Source of the DNA: Chelatococcus sambhunathii
GTDB lineage: Bacteria; Pseudomonadota; Alphaproteobacteria; Rhizobiales; Beijerinckiaceae
Assembly (NCBI RefSeq): GCF_001418005.1
Contig: NZ_LIOL01000001.1
Coordinates: 666,139-730,138, forward strand
DNA: 64,000 bases
Reading direction: 5' to 3'
Under the pieces are notes generated by a model, which worked only from the letters and a program-made list of their open reading frames with translations, had not been told where the DNA came from and made no database searches. Made by a program: the position numbers and the translations under genes. Every line of letters begins with the position of its first letter. Within the stretch, counting starts at the first letter, position 1. Shown piece by piece: positions 1-8,890 of the stretch.

Positions 1-2
1 TT

Positions 3-181
3 CGTCATGGCCGGGCTCGTCCCGGCCATCCACGCCTTTCAGCCTTGCGCGAGCACGGACGGCGTGGATGCCCGCGACAAGCGCGGGCATGACGGCCGAG
101 ACAGTTACGCAGATGGAACAGGAGGAATGAGGCAGAACCTCTCCGCCCGTCATGGCCGGGCTTGTCCCGGCCATCCACGCC
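3..181. repeat. Dispersed palindromic repeat, three units
   Basis: Three copies of a 34-base element lie here. Two read CGTCATGGCCGGGCTYGTCC followed by a mirrored CGGCCATCCACGCC (3-36 and 148-181). One inverted copy (61-94) carries GGCGTGGATGCC and GCGGGCATGACG. Each unit is itself a near palindrome. The inverted copy differs by paired G/C exchanges that keep its internal stem. A further pair sits at 2960-3049. Elements like this are common between genes in Hyphomicrobiales. Nothing else was seen in bases 1-254, which hold no convincing gene. Confidence 0.8.
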
Positions 182-254
182 CTTCAATCCCGGGCGAGCG
201 TCACGCCGTCATCCCCTCGACGAGTGCGTCAGCACCCCGTGTTCTGCCCGCGGA

Positions 255-1070
255 TTACGCCTTCGCCGCCGTCGCCGCCGCGTCGATATGGGCGATAAGC
301 GCCTTGTCGAGGCCGAGCGCGTCGCCGAGCTGGGTCAGGAACGTCTTTTCCTCGAAGGTGTCCGGCTCGATCGTGAGGCGCGCCGCCGTGTAGATCTCGC
401 TCGCCAGTTCCGGCGTCCGCGCGGCGGCAGCGAGCGTCGTGATCGGGGCGGGATTGGCGAATTCGTTGTCGAGGAACTGCGTCGCCTCGATGTCGAAGCC
501 CGCCTGCTTCAGCCCGCCGATGATGCGGCCGCGCTCGACCGTATCGACGTGCCCGTCCGCAGCCGCCGCGGCGATCATCGCCCTCAGCAGCACGAGCGCC
601 GTGTCCTGCGAGGCGCCCTCGACGCTGAAGGGCGACTGCGACGGCGGCGGCAGCATCTGCACTCCGCCGTTTTGCGCACCGGCCGAGGCGGCCGGCTGCT
701 GCCCGGCCTTCCAGTTGCGGTAGGCGGTATAGGCGAGGCCCCCGATCAGGGCGAGGCCGCCGATCTTCGCGGCCGAGCCGGCGAGCTTGCGGCCGGATTT
801 CGAGCCCATCAGCAGGCCCGCGAGGCCGCCGATGACGGCGCTCGCCGCCATGTTGCCCTGCGGCGTGTTGAGATAGCCCATCGCCTTCTCGGCGATGTTG
901 CCGTCCGCCCCCGGTGCTCCGGGGCGTCCGGCTGCGCCTGCACCGCCCGTGAACTGCCCGAGTACGTCGCCCAGCATGTTACCGAGGCCGGCATCCCCCT
1001 GCCTGGCGGTATTGCCGCCGGCAGCCGCCGAACCAACCAGCGCATCGAGAAGCTTCTTGGCGTCGAACAT
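255..1070 (-). CDS. DUF533 family protein (YebE-like), TerB-type C-terminal domain
   Basis: 271 residues. The N-terminus MFDAKKLLDALVGSA is typical of DUF533 proteins. Next come a Gly/Ala-rich stretch (about 20-60), a hydrophobic segment around residues 70-110 with small-residue repeats that may enter or touch the membrane, a Pro/Gln linker, and a helical C-terminal domain (about 150-265) containing AAAADGHVD, the TerB-like signature. Start chosen at the ATG at 1070 because GGAGAGAGGA lies directly upstream; an in-frame ATG at 1172 has no such site. The molecular function of the family is not established. The gene runs convergently towards the repeat region and is followed by no partner gene. 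Confidence 0.8.
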   Translation of the reverse strand: MFDAKKLLDALVGSAAAGGNTARQGDAGLGNMLGDVLGQFTGGAGAAGRPGAPGADGNIAEKAMGYLNTPQGNMAASAVIGGLAGLLMGSKSGRKLAGSAAKIGGLALIGGLAYTAYRNWKAGQQPAASAGAQNGGVQMLPPPSQSPFSVEGASQDTALVLLRAMIAAAAADGHVDTVERGRIIGGLKQAGFDIEATQFLDNEFANPAPITTLAAAARTPELASEIYTAARLTIEPDTFEEKTFLTQLGDALGLDKALIAHIDAAATAAKA

Positions 1071-1205
1071 TCCTCTCTCCCTGTTGCGGGCGCTGCTCGC
1101 CGCCCTCTCCTTCCGGCAGGTAGGATCGCCCGGCGACGAATGCCAGATGGGTACCGCTTCGAAGGGCGACAAATCCCGCCGGCGGGACAGCCGGCTTCCG
1201 CCGCC

Positions 1206-1691
1206 TCACGTCGGCGGGCCCGGGAGCGGCAGTCCGGCCGCCTCCTTCAGTGTCTCGAGCACGATTTCCGAGCGCACACGGGCGACGCTCGGATCCGGCA
1301 ACAGGACGTCGTTGATGACGAGCGACAGCTCGCCAAGGTCCGCGACTGCGAGCTTGATGAGATAATCAGCCTCGCCGGTCAGGGCATGGCCCTCGAGCAC
1401 GCTTGGTGTCCGGCGCACCAGGTCCCGGAAGCGCCGCGCATTGTCGCGCGAATGGGTATTGAGCGTCACGTGGACGAAAACGGTGACGCCGAGGCCGAGC
1501 CGGCGCCCGTCGAGATCGACCCGGTAGCCGCGGATGATCCCGGCCTCCTCCAGCTTCTGGCGCCGCCGCGATACCTGCGAGGCCGACAGGCCGACGCGCT
1601 CGGCAAGCCCCGCATTGGTCAGCGAGGCATCGCCCTGCAAGGCGTGGAGGAGACGCCAGTCAAACCCGTCGAGCGCGATCGCTTCCTGCAT
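1206..1691 (-). CDS. Lrp/AsnC family transcriptional regulator
   Basis: 161 residues, the usual length for the family. Residues 5-60 form the winged HTH, with the recognition part around LAERVGLSASQVSRRRQKLE. The C-terminal RAM ligand-binding domain (about 70-150) contains HALTGEADYLIKLAV, the typical effector-pocket region. The ATG at 1691 has GGAGGATAG just upstream. It is divergent from hppD across 119 bases, so hppD is the most likely target, with an aromatic amino acid such as tyrosine or phenylalanine as a plausible effector. The target and effector are inferred from position only. Confidence 0.9.
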   Translation of the reverse strand: MQEAIALDGFDWRLLHALQGDASLTNAGLAERVGLSASQVSRRRQKLEEAGIIRGYRVDLDGRRLGLGVTVFVHVTLNTHSRDNARRFRDLVRRTPSVLEGHALTGEADYLIKLAVADLGELSLVINDVLLPDPSVARVRSEIVLETLKEAAGLPLPGPPT

Positions 1692-1810
1692 CTATCCTCC
1701 ATTTCATGCACCAAACTAGCATCATTGCCGGCCTAGATGCCGCCGTTTGCAAGCACCTTGCGCCGATCATGCTTCATTCTGTCTTCCATAACCAGAGAGG
1801 AGACAACAGC

Positions 1811-2938
1811 ATGGGACCCTTCCCGCATGACGCCGGACCGGCCGTCATCGATGCTTCCAATCCCATGGGCACCGACGGCTTCGCCTTCGTCGAGTTTGCC
1901 CATCCCGAGCCTGAGAGGCTCGCCGATCTCTTCAAGAAGATGGGCTTTGCCCCTGTCGCCCGGCACAAGAGCCGGGCGGTGACGCTATGGCGCCAGGGCG
2001 ACGTCTGCTATCTCGCCAATGACGAACCGGCAAGCTATGCTGCGGCCTTCAAAGCCGAGCACGGCCCCTGCGCTGTCGGCATGGGCTGGCGCATGGTCGA
2101 TCCCGCCTTTGCACGCGACCGCGCGCTCTCGCTCAATGCCAAGCCCGTACGCGAGGACCGCGGACCGCTCGCGCTCGATGCACCGGCGATCGAAGGCATC
2201 GGCGGCTCGGTCATCTATTTCGTCTCCAACAAGGGCGACGACTGGATGGCCGATTTCGAGCGGTTGCCAAGTTCCGAAAAGAAGCCCGCGGGCGTCGGGC
2301 TCTATTACATCGACCATCTCACCCACAACGTGCACCGCGGGCGCATGGACGTGTGGGCGAGCTTCTACGAGAAGCTTTTCAACTTCAAGGAGATTCGCTT
2401 CTTCAACATCGAGGGCAAGCTGACCGGCCTCATCAGCCGTGCCATCACCAGCCCATGCGGCAAGATCCGCATCCCGATCAACGAATCCGTCGATGACAAG
2501 AGTCAGATCGAGGAATATTTGAAGGATTACAAGGGCGAGGGCATCCAGCACATCGCGTGCGGCTGCCGCGACATCTACGAGAGCGTCGAGCGCCTGAGGG
2601 CAAACGGCCTGCCCTTCATGCCCTCACCGCCCGCCACCTATTATGAGAAGGTGGACGCGCGTGTGCCTGGCCACGGCGAGGACGTGGAGCGGCTGAAGAA
2701 GGACGGCATCCTCATCGACGGCGAGGGCGCGGTGAAGGTTGGCGCGCGCGGTGGCAGCATGACGCGCGTGCTCCTGCAGATCTTCTCCGGCACAGTGCTC
2801 GGGCCGATCTTCTTCGAGTTCATCGAGCGCAAGGGCGACGAAGGCTTCGGCGAGGGCAACTTCCGCGCCCTCTTCGAATCGATCGAGGAAGACCAGATCC
2901 GCCGCGGCGTACTGAAGGTGCCGGACGCGGCGGAATAA
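1811..2938 (+). CDS. hppD: 4-hydroxyphenylpyruvate dioxygenase
   Basis: 375 residues. The enzyme is an Fe(II)-dependent dioxygenase that converts 4-hydroxyphenylpyruvate to homogentisate, the second step of tyrosine breakdown, in the cytoplasm. Two vicinal-oxygen-chelate modules are visible. The metal triad fits His169 (in YIDHLTHNV), His247 (in GIQHIACGC) and Glu336 (in IFFEFIERKG). The C-terminal helix with GFGEGNFRALFESIE, which closes the active site, is intact. Start at 1811 was chosen because AGAGGAG lies 9 bases upstream; the frame stays open to an ATG at 1706, which would add 35 unlikely residues. It is divergent from an Lrp-type regulator. No other homogentisate-pathway gene is nearby. 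Confidence 0.96.
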   Translation: MGPFPHDAGPAVIDASNPMGTDGFAFVEFAHPEPERLADLFKKMGFAPVARHKSRAVTLWRQGDVCYLANDEPASYAAAFKAEHGPCAVGMGWRMVDPAFARDRALSLNAKPVREDRGPLALDAPAIEGIGGSVIYFVSNKGDDWMADFERLPSSEKKPAGVGLYYIDHLTHNVHRGRMDVWASFYEKLFNFKEIRFFNIEGKLTGLISRAITSPCGKIRIPINESVDDKSQIEEYLKDYKGEGIQHIACGCRDIYESVERLRANGLPFMPSPPATYYEKVDARVPGHGEDVERLKKDGILIDGEGAVKVGARGGSMTRVLLQIFSGTVLGPIFFEFIERKGDEGFGEGNFRALFESIEEDQIRRGVLKVPDAAE

Positions 2939-2959
2939 TATCGAAAACCACGCTTCCAG

Positions 2960-3049
2960 CGTCATGGCCGGGCTTGTCCCGGCCATCCACGCTCTTGAAG
3001 CTGCACGACCTCGCAGGCGTGGATGCCCGCGACGAGCGCGGGCATGACG
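2960..3049. repeat. Dispersed palindromic repeat, inverted pair
   Basis: One direct unit (2960-2992) and one inverted unit (3016-3049) of the element also found at 3-181, about 23 bases apart. Together they can fold into a long hairpin. They sit between the stop of hppD and the convergent end of the RND permease gene, so they could act in transcription termination or mRNA stabilisation. That role is inferred. No U-tract follows. Confidence 0.75.
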
Positions 3050-3127
3050 CTGTGACTCAAGACCGTCGACACGAGAGGGGTCCTGTCGGCCATCGCCTTG
3101 CCCGATCGGCCCCGCGCTCCGTCTCGG

Positions 3128-6100
3128 CTATTCCGCCGGCGTCGCACCCGCCGCAGAGCCGCCACCGGCCGGTCCGGCCTTACGCTCGCGCCGGCGGGCG
3201 CGGCGCGCGTCGCGCCAGGCGGCGAGATTGGCGATGGCCATGAGGGCGGCCGGCGTGACGATGAGCGTCAGGATCGTTGCAAAGCCGAGGCCGAAGACAA
3301 TGGCCGTCGACAGGTGCACCCACCACTGCGTCGACGGCGCCCCGACAAAGACGTCGCGCGTCACGAAGTCGATGTTGACCCCGAAGGCGATCGCCGCAAC
3401 ACCGAGCACCGCCGTCACCGCTGTCAGCACCACCGGCCGGGCACGCTCGCGGCAGGTCTCGATGATGGCGTCATAGGCCGTCCAGCCTTCGCGCCTCAAC
3501 CGGTCGTAGGTGTCGATCAGCACGATGTTGTTGTTCACGATGACGCCTGCATTGGCAATGACGCCGATGCCGGTCATCACCACGCCGAAGGCCTGGCCCA
3601 TAATCATGAGGCCGACGAGCACCCCGATGGTCGACAGGATGACGGCCGTCAGCACCAGGAGGACGCTGGTGAACTTGTTGAACTGCGCGAGCAGGATGGC
3701 GAAGATCAGGAACAACGCCGCGCCGAAGGCCTTCATCAGGAAGGCGCCGGCCTTCTCGCGCTCCTCGTCCTCACCCTTCATCTTGAAGGAGATGCCGTCG
3801 CCGAAATTCTCCCTGGCGAGCGCCTCCATCACCGCCTGCTGAACCTGGGCGGTCTGCACTCCCTCGGCGACGTTGGCCGTCACCGTCACGACGCGCTGGG
3901 CATTGACGCGATTGATGAGGCCGACCTTCTGGTCCGGCGTGCGCGTGACGAAATTGCCGATCGGGACATAGCCCGAAGGCGTGTTCATCCGGAGGTCGTC
4001 GAGCTGGTCGATGCTGCGTCGGTCTTCCGGAAAGCGCACGAGGATGTCGACCGACTTGTCGGTGTTGTCGGGCCGGTATTCCGCGATCTTCACGCCGTTC
4101 GTGACAAGCTGCACGGCCGTACCGACGGAGGAGGGATTGGCGCCGTACTTGGCGGCTTCGGCCTTGTCCACGTCGAGCCGCCAGTCGATGCCCGGCAGCG
4201 GCAGCCCGTCGTCCACGTCGCGCGTGTCCGGCATGGCACGCAGCATGTCGGCCACCCGCACGGCCGTGGGGAACAGCTTCTCGGGATCGAGAGAGGTGAT
4301 CTGCAGCGTGATGGGCTTGCCCGTCGGCGGACCGGCTGCGGGCTTCGTCACCTCGATGATAACGCCCGGAATGTCCGCGGTCTTCTGGCGGATCTCCTCC
4401 ATGATGACGGAAGCCGGCCGCCGCTCGCGCCAATCTACGAATTCGAACTGGATGGTACCGACCGTGTCCTCGGTCACCTCGTCGGAGCCGCGCTGGCCTT
4501 CGCCGGCGCGCGCATAGACGGTCTCCAGCTCCTTCATGCCGAGCAGCGTCTCCTCCACCTGCCGCACGAGCCTGTCCTTCTCGGCGATGGAGAGATTGCC
4601 CCGCGCGCGCACCTGCACCAGAGCATAGTCCGGCTCCACCTCCGGGAAGAACTCCACGCCGTTGCCGAAGCGCCCATAGGCCTGGATGACGCCGACCAGC
4701 AGCAGCACCGCGAGCCCGAGCGTCGCGAGGGGATGTTTCAGGGCAACGCGCACGGTGCGCATGTAGAAGCCCCTTTCCGCCGCACGCTCGTCCTTGATCT
4801 CGGTGGCCCGGCCCATGATGGCGCCGAGAGTCGGGGTGAAGAACAGGGCGACCGCAAGCGACGCCGAGAGCGTGGCGATCAGCGTCAGTGGCAGGAATTT
4901 CATGAACTCCCCGACGATGCCGGGCCAGAACATCAGCGGCGAGAAGGCGGCGACGCGCGTCGCCGTGGCGGCGATCACCGGCCCGGCCATGCGCTTGGCG
5001 GCGAGCGAATAGGCCGCCTTCGCCGGCATCCCTTCGGCCATGCGCCGCTCTGCGAATTCCGAGACGATGATCGCATCGTCGACCAGCATGCCGACGGCGA
5101 GGATGAGCGAGAACAGGACGACGATATTGACCGTCAGCCCCGCGAGCTGCAGGCCGAGGATGCCGGCGAGGAACGAAGCCGGAATGGCGATGCCGATGAA
5201 GATCGACGCACGGCCGCCGAGCACAAAGAGCATGATGATGACGACGAGCAGCACGGCCGTGATGACACTGTTCTGCAGCTCGTGCAGCATCGTACGGATG
5301 TCTTTCGACTTGTCCTGCGTGAACGCCACTTCCACGGTCGACGGCCAGGTCTTCTGCAGATTCGCCATCGTCTGCTTGACGGCATCCACCGTCTCGATGA
5401 GGTTGGCGCCGGTGCGCTTGACGATCTCGAGCGTCATGGCCGGCTTGCCGTTGATGCGCGTGATCGATGTCGCATCCTTGAAAGTCGGCCGCACCTCGGC
5501 GACGTCGCCGAGCGTGACGACGGCAGATGGCGTCGCCGCCACCGGGAACTTCAGCACATCCTCCGGCCGTTCAATGAGCGAAGGCACCTTCACCGCGAAG
5601 CGCCCCGACGCGCTCTCGATGGCGCCCGCAGCAACGAGGCTATTGCCGGCGGAAAACGATTGTACCAGCGCGTCGAGCGAGATGCCGTAGCTCTTCATCA
5701 GCATCGGCTCGGCGATGATTTCAACCACTTCGTCCCGCGCGCCGCGCAGGTCGGCCGAGAGCACGCCCGGCAGTTGCTCGATCGCTGTCTCGGCCTGACG
5801 TGCGAGCTGCAGCAGTGTCCGCTCCGGCACATTGCCTCCGAGCGCCACCACGAGCACCGGAAAGAGCGAGAGATTGACCTCCTGCACCTTCGGCTCGTCC
5901 GCCTCACGCGGCAGGTCGCTCTTGGCGTCGTCTACCTTGGCACGCACGTCGGCGAGCGCCGCATTGGAATCGAAACCCGCCTCGAACTCGACCAGCACGT
6001 AGCCGCCGCCCTCGTAGGACGCCGCCCGCATCTCCTTGACGTGCGACACCGACTTGAGCTGCGTCTCGAGCGGCCGCAGGATGAGCCGCTCCGCATCCTG

Positions 6101-6271
6101 CGGGCTGATGCCGCGCTGGGTGACGCTGACATAGATGATCGGGACCTTGACGTCCGGCTCCGCCTCCTTCGGGATGGACAGATAGGCTGAAAAGCCGGCG
6201 ATGAGCAGGAACGCCAGCGTCGCAAGCGTCAGCCTGGCGTGGGAGATGGCATAATCGACAGGATTGGCCAT
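3128..6271 (-). CDS. RND family efflux transporter, inner membrane permease
   Basis: 1047 residues, the normal size for an AcrB-like proton/drug antiporter. TM1 lies at about 12-32 (LATLAFLLIAGFSAYLSIP) and is followed by the porter domain, which begins with PKEAEPDVKVP. TM4 carries AVGMLVDDAIIVSE with the Asp-Asp pair needed for proton relay. A second half repeats the layout, and the C-terminus is a basic/Gly-Ala tail. It is the last gene of a tetR-MFP-RND operon; 117 bases separate it from the adaptor gene and hold no visible gene. The divergent porter sequence places it near broad-range HAE-type pumps rather than metal pumps, which usually show other TM4 residues. The substrate is unknown. 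No outer-membrane channel gene is adjacent. Confidence 0.93.
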   Translation of the reverse strand: MANPVDYAISHARLTLATLAFLLIAGFSAYLSIPKEAEPDVKVPIIYVSVTQRGISPQDAERLILRPLETQLKSVSHVKEMRAASYEGGGYVLVEFEAGFDSNAALADVRAKVDDAKSDLPREADEPKVQEVNLSLFPVLVVALGGNVPERTLLQLARQAETAIEQLPGVLSADLRGARDEVVEIIAEPMLMKSYGISLDALVQSFSAGNSLVAAGAIESASGRFAVKVPSLIERPEDVLKFPVAATPSAVVTLGDVAEVRPTFKDATSITRINGKPAMTLEIVKRTGANLIETVDAVKQTMANLQKTWPSTVEVAFTQDKSKDIRTMLHELQNSVITAVLLVVIIMLFVLGGRASIFIGIAIPASFLAGILGLQLAGLTVNIVVLFSLILAVGMLVDDAIIVSEFAERRMAEGMPAKAAYSLAAKRMAGPVIAATATRVAAFSPLMFWPGIVGEFMKFLPLTLIATLSASLAVALFFTPTLGAIMGRATEIKDERAAERGFYMRTVRVALKHPLATLGLAVLLLVGVIQAYGRFGNGVEFFPEVEPDYALVQVRARGNLSIAEKDRLVRQVEETLLGMKELETVYARAGEGQRGSDEVTEDTVGTIQFEFVDWRERRPASVIMEEIRQKTADIPGVIIEVTKPAAGPPTGKPITLQITSLDPEKLFPTAVRVADMLRAMPDTRDVDDGLPLPGIDWRLDVDKAEAAKYGANPSSVGTAVQLVTNGVKIAEYRPDNTDKSVDILVRFPEDRRSIDQLDDLRMNTPSGYVPIGNFVTRTPDQKVGLINRVNAQRVVTVTANVAEGVQTAQVQQAVMEALARENFGDGISFKMKGEDEEREKAGAFLMKAFGAALFLIFAILLAQFNKFTSVLLVLTAVILSTIGVLVGLMIMGQAFGVVMTGIGVIANAGVIVNNNIVLIDTYDRLRREGWTAYDAIIETCRERARPVVLTAVTAVLGVAAIAFGVNIDFVTRDVFVGAPSTQWWVHLSTAIVFGLGFATILTLIVTPAALMAIANLAAWRDARRARRRERKAGPAGGGSAAGATPAE

Positions 6272-6388
6272 GGACCCGGTCCCCGAACGTTACAGGCGGA
6301 ACGGCCGCTCGCGCCGTCCGGCCATTGAAGATGCATGATGGCCCCGAAACGCCAGCCGGCGGGCCGGATACAGGCAGTCGCGCGGGCC

Positions 6389-7477
6389 TCAGCCCTTGCT
6401 GACCATTGCCGCTGGCGCCTCGACGGGCGCCACGCGCTGGCCTTCCTTGACGAAATCCTGCCCCTGGACAATGACGCGCTGGCCGGTCTGAAGGCCGCCG
6501 AGCCACACCTTCTCAAGCCCGTCCTCGATGATCGTGACGGGCACGAAGGCCACCTCATCGCCAGCGCCGACGACGCGCACCCCAAGCCGTCCCTCGGCCG
6601 AGAAGGTCAGCGCCGAGCGCGGCACATGCGCGGCCGGCTGGGGCGCGAGCTCCAGCACCACCTCGCAGGTCACGCCGTCGGGCAGCCGCCCATCGGCATT
6701 GGCAAGCTCGATGTCGACGCGGTAGGTCCGGGTCTGCTGACTTGCTGCCGCCGAGATGAAGCGCACGCGCCCGGTGGCCTCGACGCCGTTCACCGTCTTG
6801 ACCTTCGCCGTATCGCCAACTGTGATGCCGCCGAGCTGGCGCTCGGCAATCTCGACCACGGCAAGCATGGGATCGAGGCTGATGATCTCGGCCACCTTGG
6901 CGCCGACCTGCAGCGGCTGGCCGGCCTCCACCGGCACCTCGATGACGATGCCGTCGATGGGGGCACGCACCTGGTTCTTGCTCAGCTCCGTCTCGGCCTG
7001 GGCAAGCGAGGCCTCGGCCGCACGCAGCTCTGCCTCGAGTTGCGGCTTCTGCAACGGGGCGAGATTGCCCTGCTCGATCAAAGTAAGCCGCGCCCTAAGC
7101 TCGACGCGACGCTGCTCGAGCTTGGCCTTGGCTTGCGCCACTAGAGCCTCGCGTGCCTCGTCGGAAATGACGGCGAGGACGTCGCCGGTCTTGACGCGCG
7201 CGCCGCGTCGCACGTTGAGCTGATCGATGGTGCCATCGGCGCGGGCCGTCACATTGACGCGCCGGTCCGCCTCGGTCCGGCCGGACAGGACGACGCGCCG
7301 CGCATGGTCCTCCACCGTCGCCGGCAGCACCGCGACGCGAAAGAGCGCCGACGCCTGCTTCTCGACCTGCGGTGCAAGCGCCGCGGTCTGCTCGCCGTCG
7401 CGGCCGAACACGCCCGATCCGATCCACGCGACGGCGCTGATCAGGATGACGCCGGCAAGAACTCGACTGGCCTTCAT
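6389..7477 (-). CDS. RND efflux periplasmic adaptor subunit (membrane fusion protein)
   Basis: 362 residues from the ATG at 7477. An N-terminal membrane anchor or signal (about 4-22) is followed by a lipoyl/barrel-sandwich part with ARADGTIDQLNVRRGARVKTGD, whose last segment is the HlyD-family lipoyl signature. Then come an alpha-helical hairpin rich in Ala/Glu/Gln (about 95-160), the returning lipoyl half (RAPIDGIVIEVPVEAGQPL), and beta-barrel and membrane-proximal domains. The start was chosen because GGAGG is 7 bases upstream and because the ATG overlaps the tetR stop as ATGA, which implies coupled translation. The protein links the inner-membrane pump to an outer-membrane channel that is not encoded in the window. 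Confidence 0.92.
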   Translation of the reverse strand: MKASRVLAGVILISAVAWIGSGVFGRDGEQTAALAPQVEKQASALFRVAVLPATVEDHARRVVLSGRTEADRRVNVTARADGTIDQLNVRRGARVKTGDVLAVISDEAREALVAQAKAKLEQRRVELRARLTLIEQGNLAPLQKPQLEAELRAAEASLAQAETELSKNQVRAPIDGIVIEVPVEAGQPLQVGAKVAEIISLDPMLAVVEIAERQLGGITVGDTAKVKTVNGVEATGRVRFISAAASQQTRTYRVDIELANADGRLPDGVTCEVVLELAPQPAAHVPRSALTFSAEGRLGVRVVGAGDEVAFVPVTIIEDGLEKVWLGGLQTGQRVIVQGQDFVKEGQRVAPVEAPAAMVSKG

Positions 7478-8130
7478 GGGGACGCCTCCGCGCCGCAACC
7501 GCCTTGTGACAGACAAATGTATCCCTTCAACAAGGCACCAAGGATTGTGAGAACATGACGGACCTCCCGCTCGGCGTCGAAATCCGGCAGGAGAGCCCGG
7601 CGTACGAACAGCCCATCGGCAAGCGTTGCGATCAGCACCGCAATGTCACGCGCCTCGCTTTGCGTCGAGACCGAGCCATTTGCCTGCGCCGCGGCGATCA
7701 GGTCGGTCAGGCGCGTGATGAGGTCGTGCTCGAACTCCCGCGCCGTTGCGGCCACCTCGTGGTTGCGGGTGGCCTCCGCCCAGATCTCGAGGCACAGAAC
7801 CGCCCTTTCGCGCGGCTCGTCCTCGAAGTGCTTGCGCCCCAGTTCACGGAAGGCGGCGATGAAATCGTCCCCCGCACCGATGACGGACAGGTCGGAGGCC
7901 ATCTCCGCCCGGTCCCGCTCCGTCAGGCCCGCGACGATCGCGCCCTTTGAGCGGAAGTACCGGTAGAGATTGCCCGCACTCATGCCTGCCTCGGCGGCAA
8001 CGTCCTGCATCGTCGTGCGATGAAAGCCGCTGCGGACGAAACACCGCTCGGCCGCATCGAGGATACGCGAGCGCCTGTCAGCGCTGCCCTCGCCCTCGGC
8101 CGAACGCTCCCATAGGTCGCTACCCAACAC
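7474..8130 (-). CDS. TetR family transcriptional regulator of the RND operon
   Basis: 218 residues from a GTG start at 8130. The N-terminal HTH spans about residues 20-66: RILDAAERCFVRSGFHRTTM, then the recognition helix AGMSAGNLYRYFRSKGAI. The C-terminal ligand-binding region is all-helical and divergent, as usual for the family. It is the first gene of the operon, overlaps the adaptor gene by four bases, and has a perfect 9-base inverted repeat ten bases upstream of its start. Autorepression of the whole pump operon, relieved by a pump substrate, is the natural inference. Confidence 0.92.
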   Translation of the reverse strand: MLGSDLWERSAEGEGSADRRSRILDAAERCFVRSGFHRTTMQDVAAEAGMSAGNLYRYFRSKGAIVAGLTERDRAEMASDLSVIGAGDDFIAAFRELGRKHFEDEPRERAVLCLEIWAEATRNHEVAATAREFEHDLITRLTDLIAAAQANGSVSTQSEARDIAVLIATLADGLFVRRALLPDFDAEREVRHVLTILGALLKGYICLSQGGCGAEASP

Positions 8131-8139
8131 TCACCCGAT

Positions 8140-8159
8140 GAGAATGAACATTCATTCTC
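8140..8159. promoter_or_regulatory. Probable TetR operator
   Basis: Perfect palindrome GAGAATGAA-CA-TTCATTCTC with 9-base arms and a 2-base centre. The AT-rich half-site GAATGAA stands out from the GC-rich surroundings, and GAATGAACATTCATTC is the classic type of TetR-family operator. It lies just upstream of the GTG start of the tetR gene at 8130 and would overlap its promoter or transcription start, consistent with autorepression. Confidence 0.85.
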
Positions 8160-8241
8160 CTATGAATCGGGACCGGGCCCCTGTCAAGCTGATGGACGCT
8201 TCCGGGATGGTAGCGGCGGCACGTTGTCCGCTCCGAAATGG

Positions 8242-8267
8242 AAAAAGCGCCCTCTGAGGGGCGCTTT
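8242..8267 (-). terminator. Rho-independent terminator of the pfpI-like gene
   Basis: On the minus strand a 9-base perfect stem (AAAGCGCCC pairing with GGGCGCTTT, loop of 6) is followed by TTTTTCCATTT. It starts about 27 bases after the stop codon of the PfpI/DJ-1 gene, so it should end that transcript before the tetR operator region. Confidence 0.8.
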
Positions 8268-8293
8268 CCCGTGTGCGGTCCGGGTCACGGCGG

Positions 8294-8854
8294 TCACGCA
8301 GCGCGGCGCTCGTGCCGGCCCTCGCGGATCTCCTCCGCGAGCTTGCCGCAGAAGGCGTCGAGGTCGCCGGGATTGCGGCTGGTGACGAGGCCCTGGTCCG
8401 TGACCACTTCGCTGTCCTCCCACTTGCCGCCGGCATTGATCACGTCGGTCTTGATGGACTTGTAGGATGTGACGCGACGATCGCGGATGACGCCGGCCTC
8501 GATCAGCAGCCACGGCGCATGGCAGATGGCACCGATCACCTTCTTGTCGGTCCAGAAGCTCCTGATGAAGGCGAGCGCCTTCGTTTCGACGCGCAGCAGG
8601 TCGGGGTTGATCTGCCCGCCGGGCAGCACCAGCGCGTCGTAGTCCTGCGGCCGGACCTCCTCGAGGGTCTTGTCGACCGGCACCGGGCGGCCCCAGTCGC
8701 TCTTGTCCCACCCCTTGATCTCGCCGGCCTTAAGCGAAACCACGTGAACCTCGGCACCCGCCTGGCGCAGCTTGTCGCGCGGCACCTCGAGCTCCGACTG
8801 CTCGAAGCCGTTCGTTGCGAGAATTGCGACGCGCTTGCCGGAAATATCCTGCAT
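8294..8854 (-). CDS. DJ-1/PfpI family protein (deglycase/protease-like stress protein)
   Basis: 186 residues. Cytoplasmic class I glutamine-amidotransferase-like fold. Glu18 (NGFEQSELEVP) and the nucleophile elbow GAICHAPW with Cys111-His112 match the PfpI/YhbO type catalytic set. Members of the family protect cells against oxidative and carbonyl stress; whether they act as glyoxalases, deglycases or peptidases is debated. The start at 8854 has GGGAGAAGACAG upstream; an ATG at 8980 in the same frame lacks support. A perfect EcfG-type promoter lies 37 bases upstream (8891-8915) and a terminator follows, so this looks like a single-gene unit of the general stress response. Confidence 0.92.
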   Translation of the reverse strand: MQDISGKRVAILATNGFEQSELEVPRDKLRQAGAEVHVVSLKAGEIKGWDKSDWGRPVPVDKTLEEVRPQDYDALVLPGGQINPDLLRVETKALAFIRSFWTDKKVIGAICHAPWLLIEAGVIRDRRVTSYKSIKTDVINAGGKWEDSEVVTDQGLVTSRNPGDLDAFCGKLAEEIREGRHERRAA

Positions 8855-8890
8855 CTGTCTTCTCCCTTTCGTTGTCGGGGACAGTCTTCG

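Noticed and set aside
1-254. Possible CRISPR-like array in the left edge repeats
   Set aside because: Units are palindromic, in mixed orientation and irregularly spaced; no regular spacers and no cas gene.
1730-1758. GCATC...GATGC inverted words between lrp and hppD as an Lrp operator
   Set aside because: Only five-base arms and no repeated phasing; too weak to annotate.
3098-6190. 1030-residue open frame on the plus strand
   Set aside because: It lies wholly antisense to the RND permease, is rich in His/Arg/Asp and has no domain; it is a GC-driven shadow frame.
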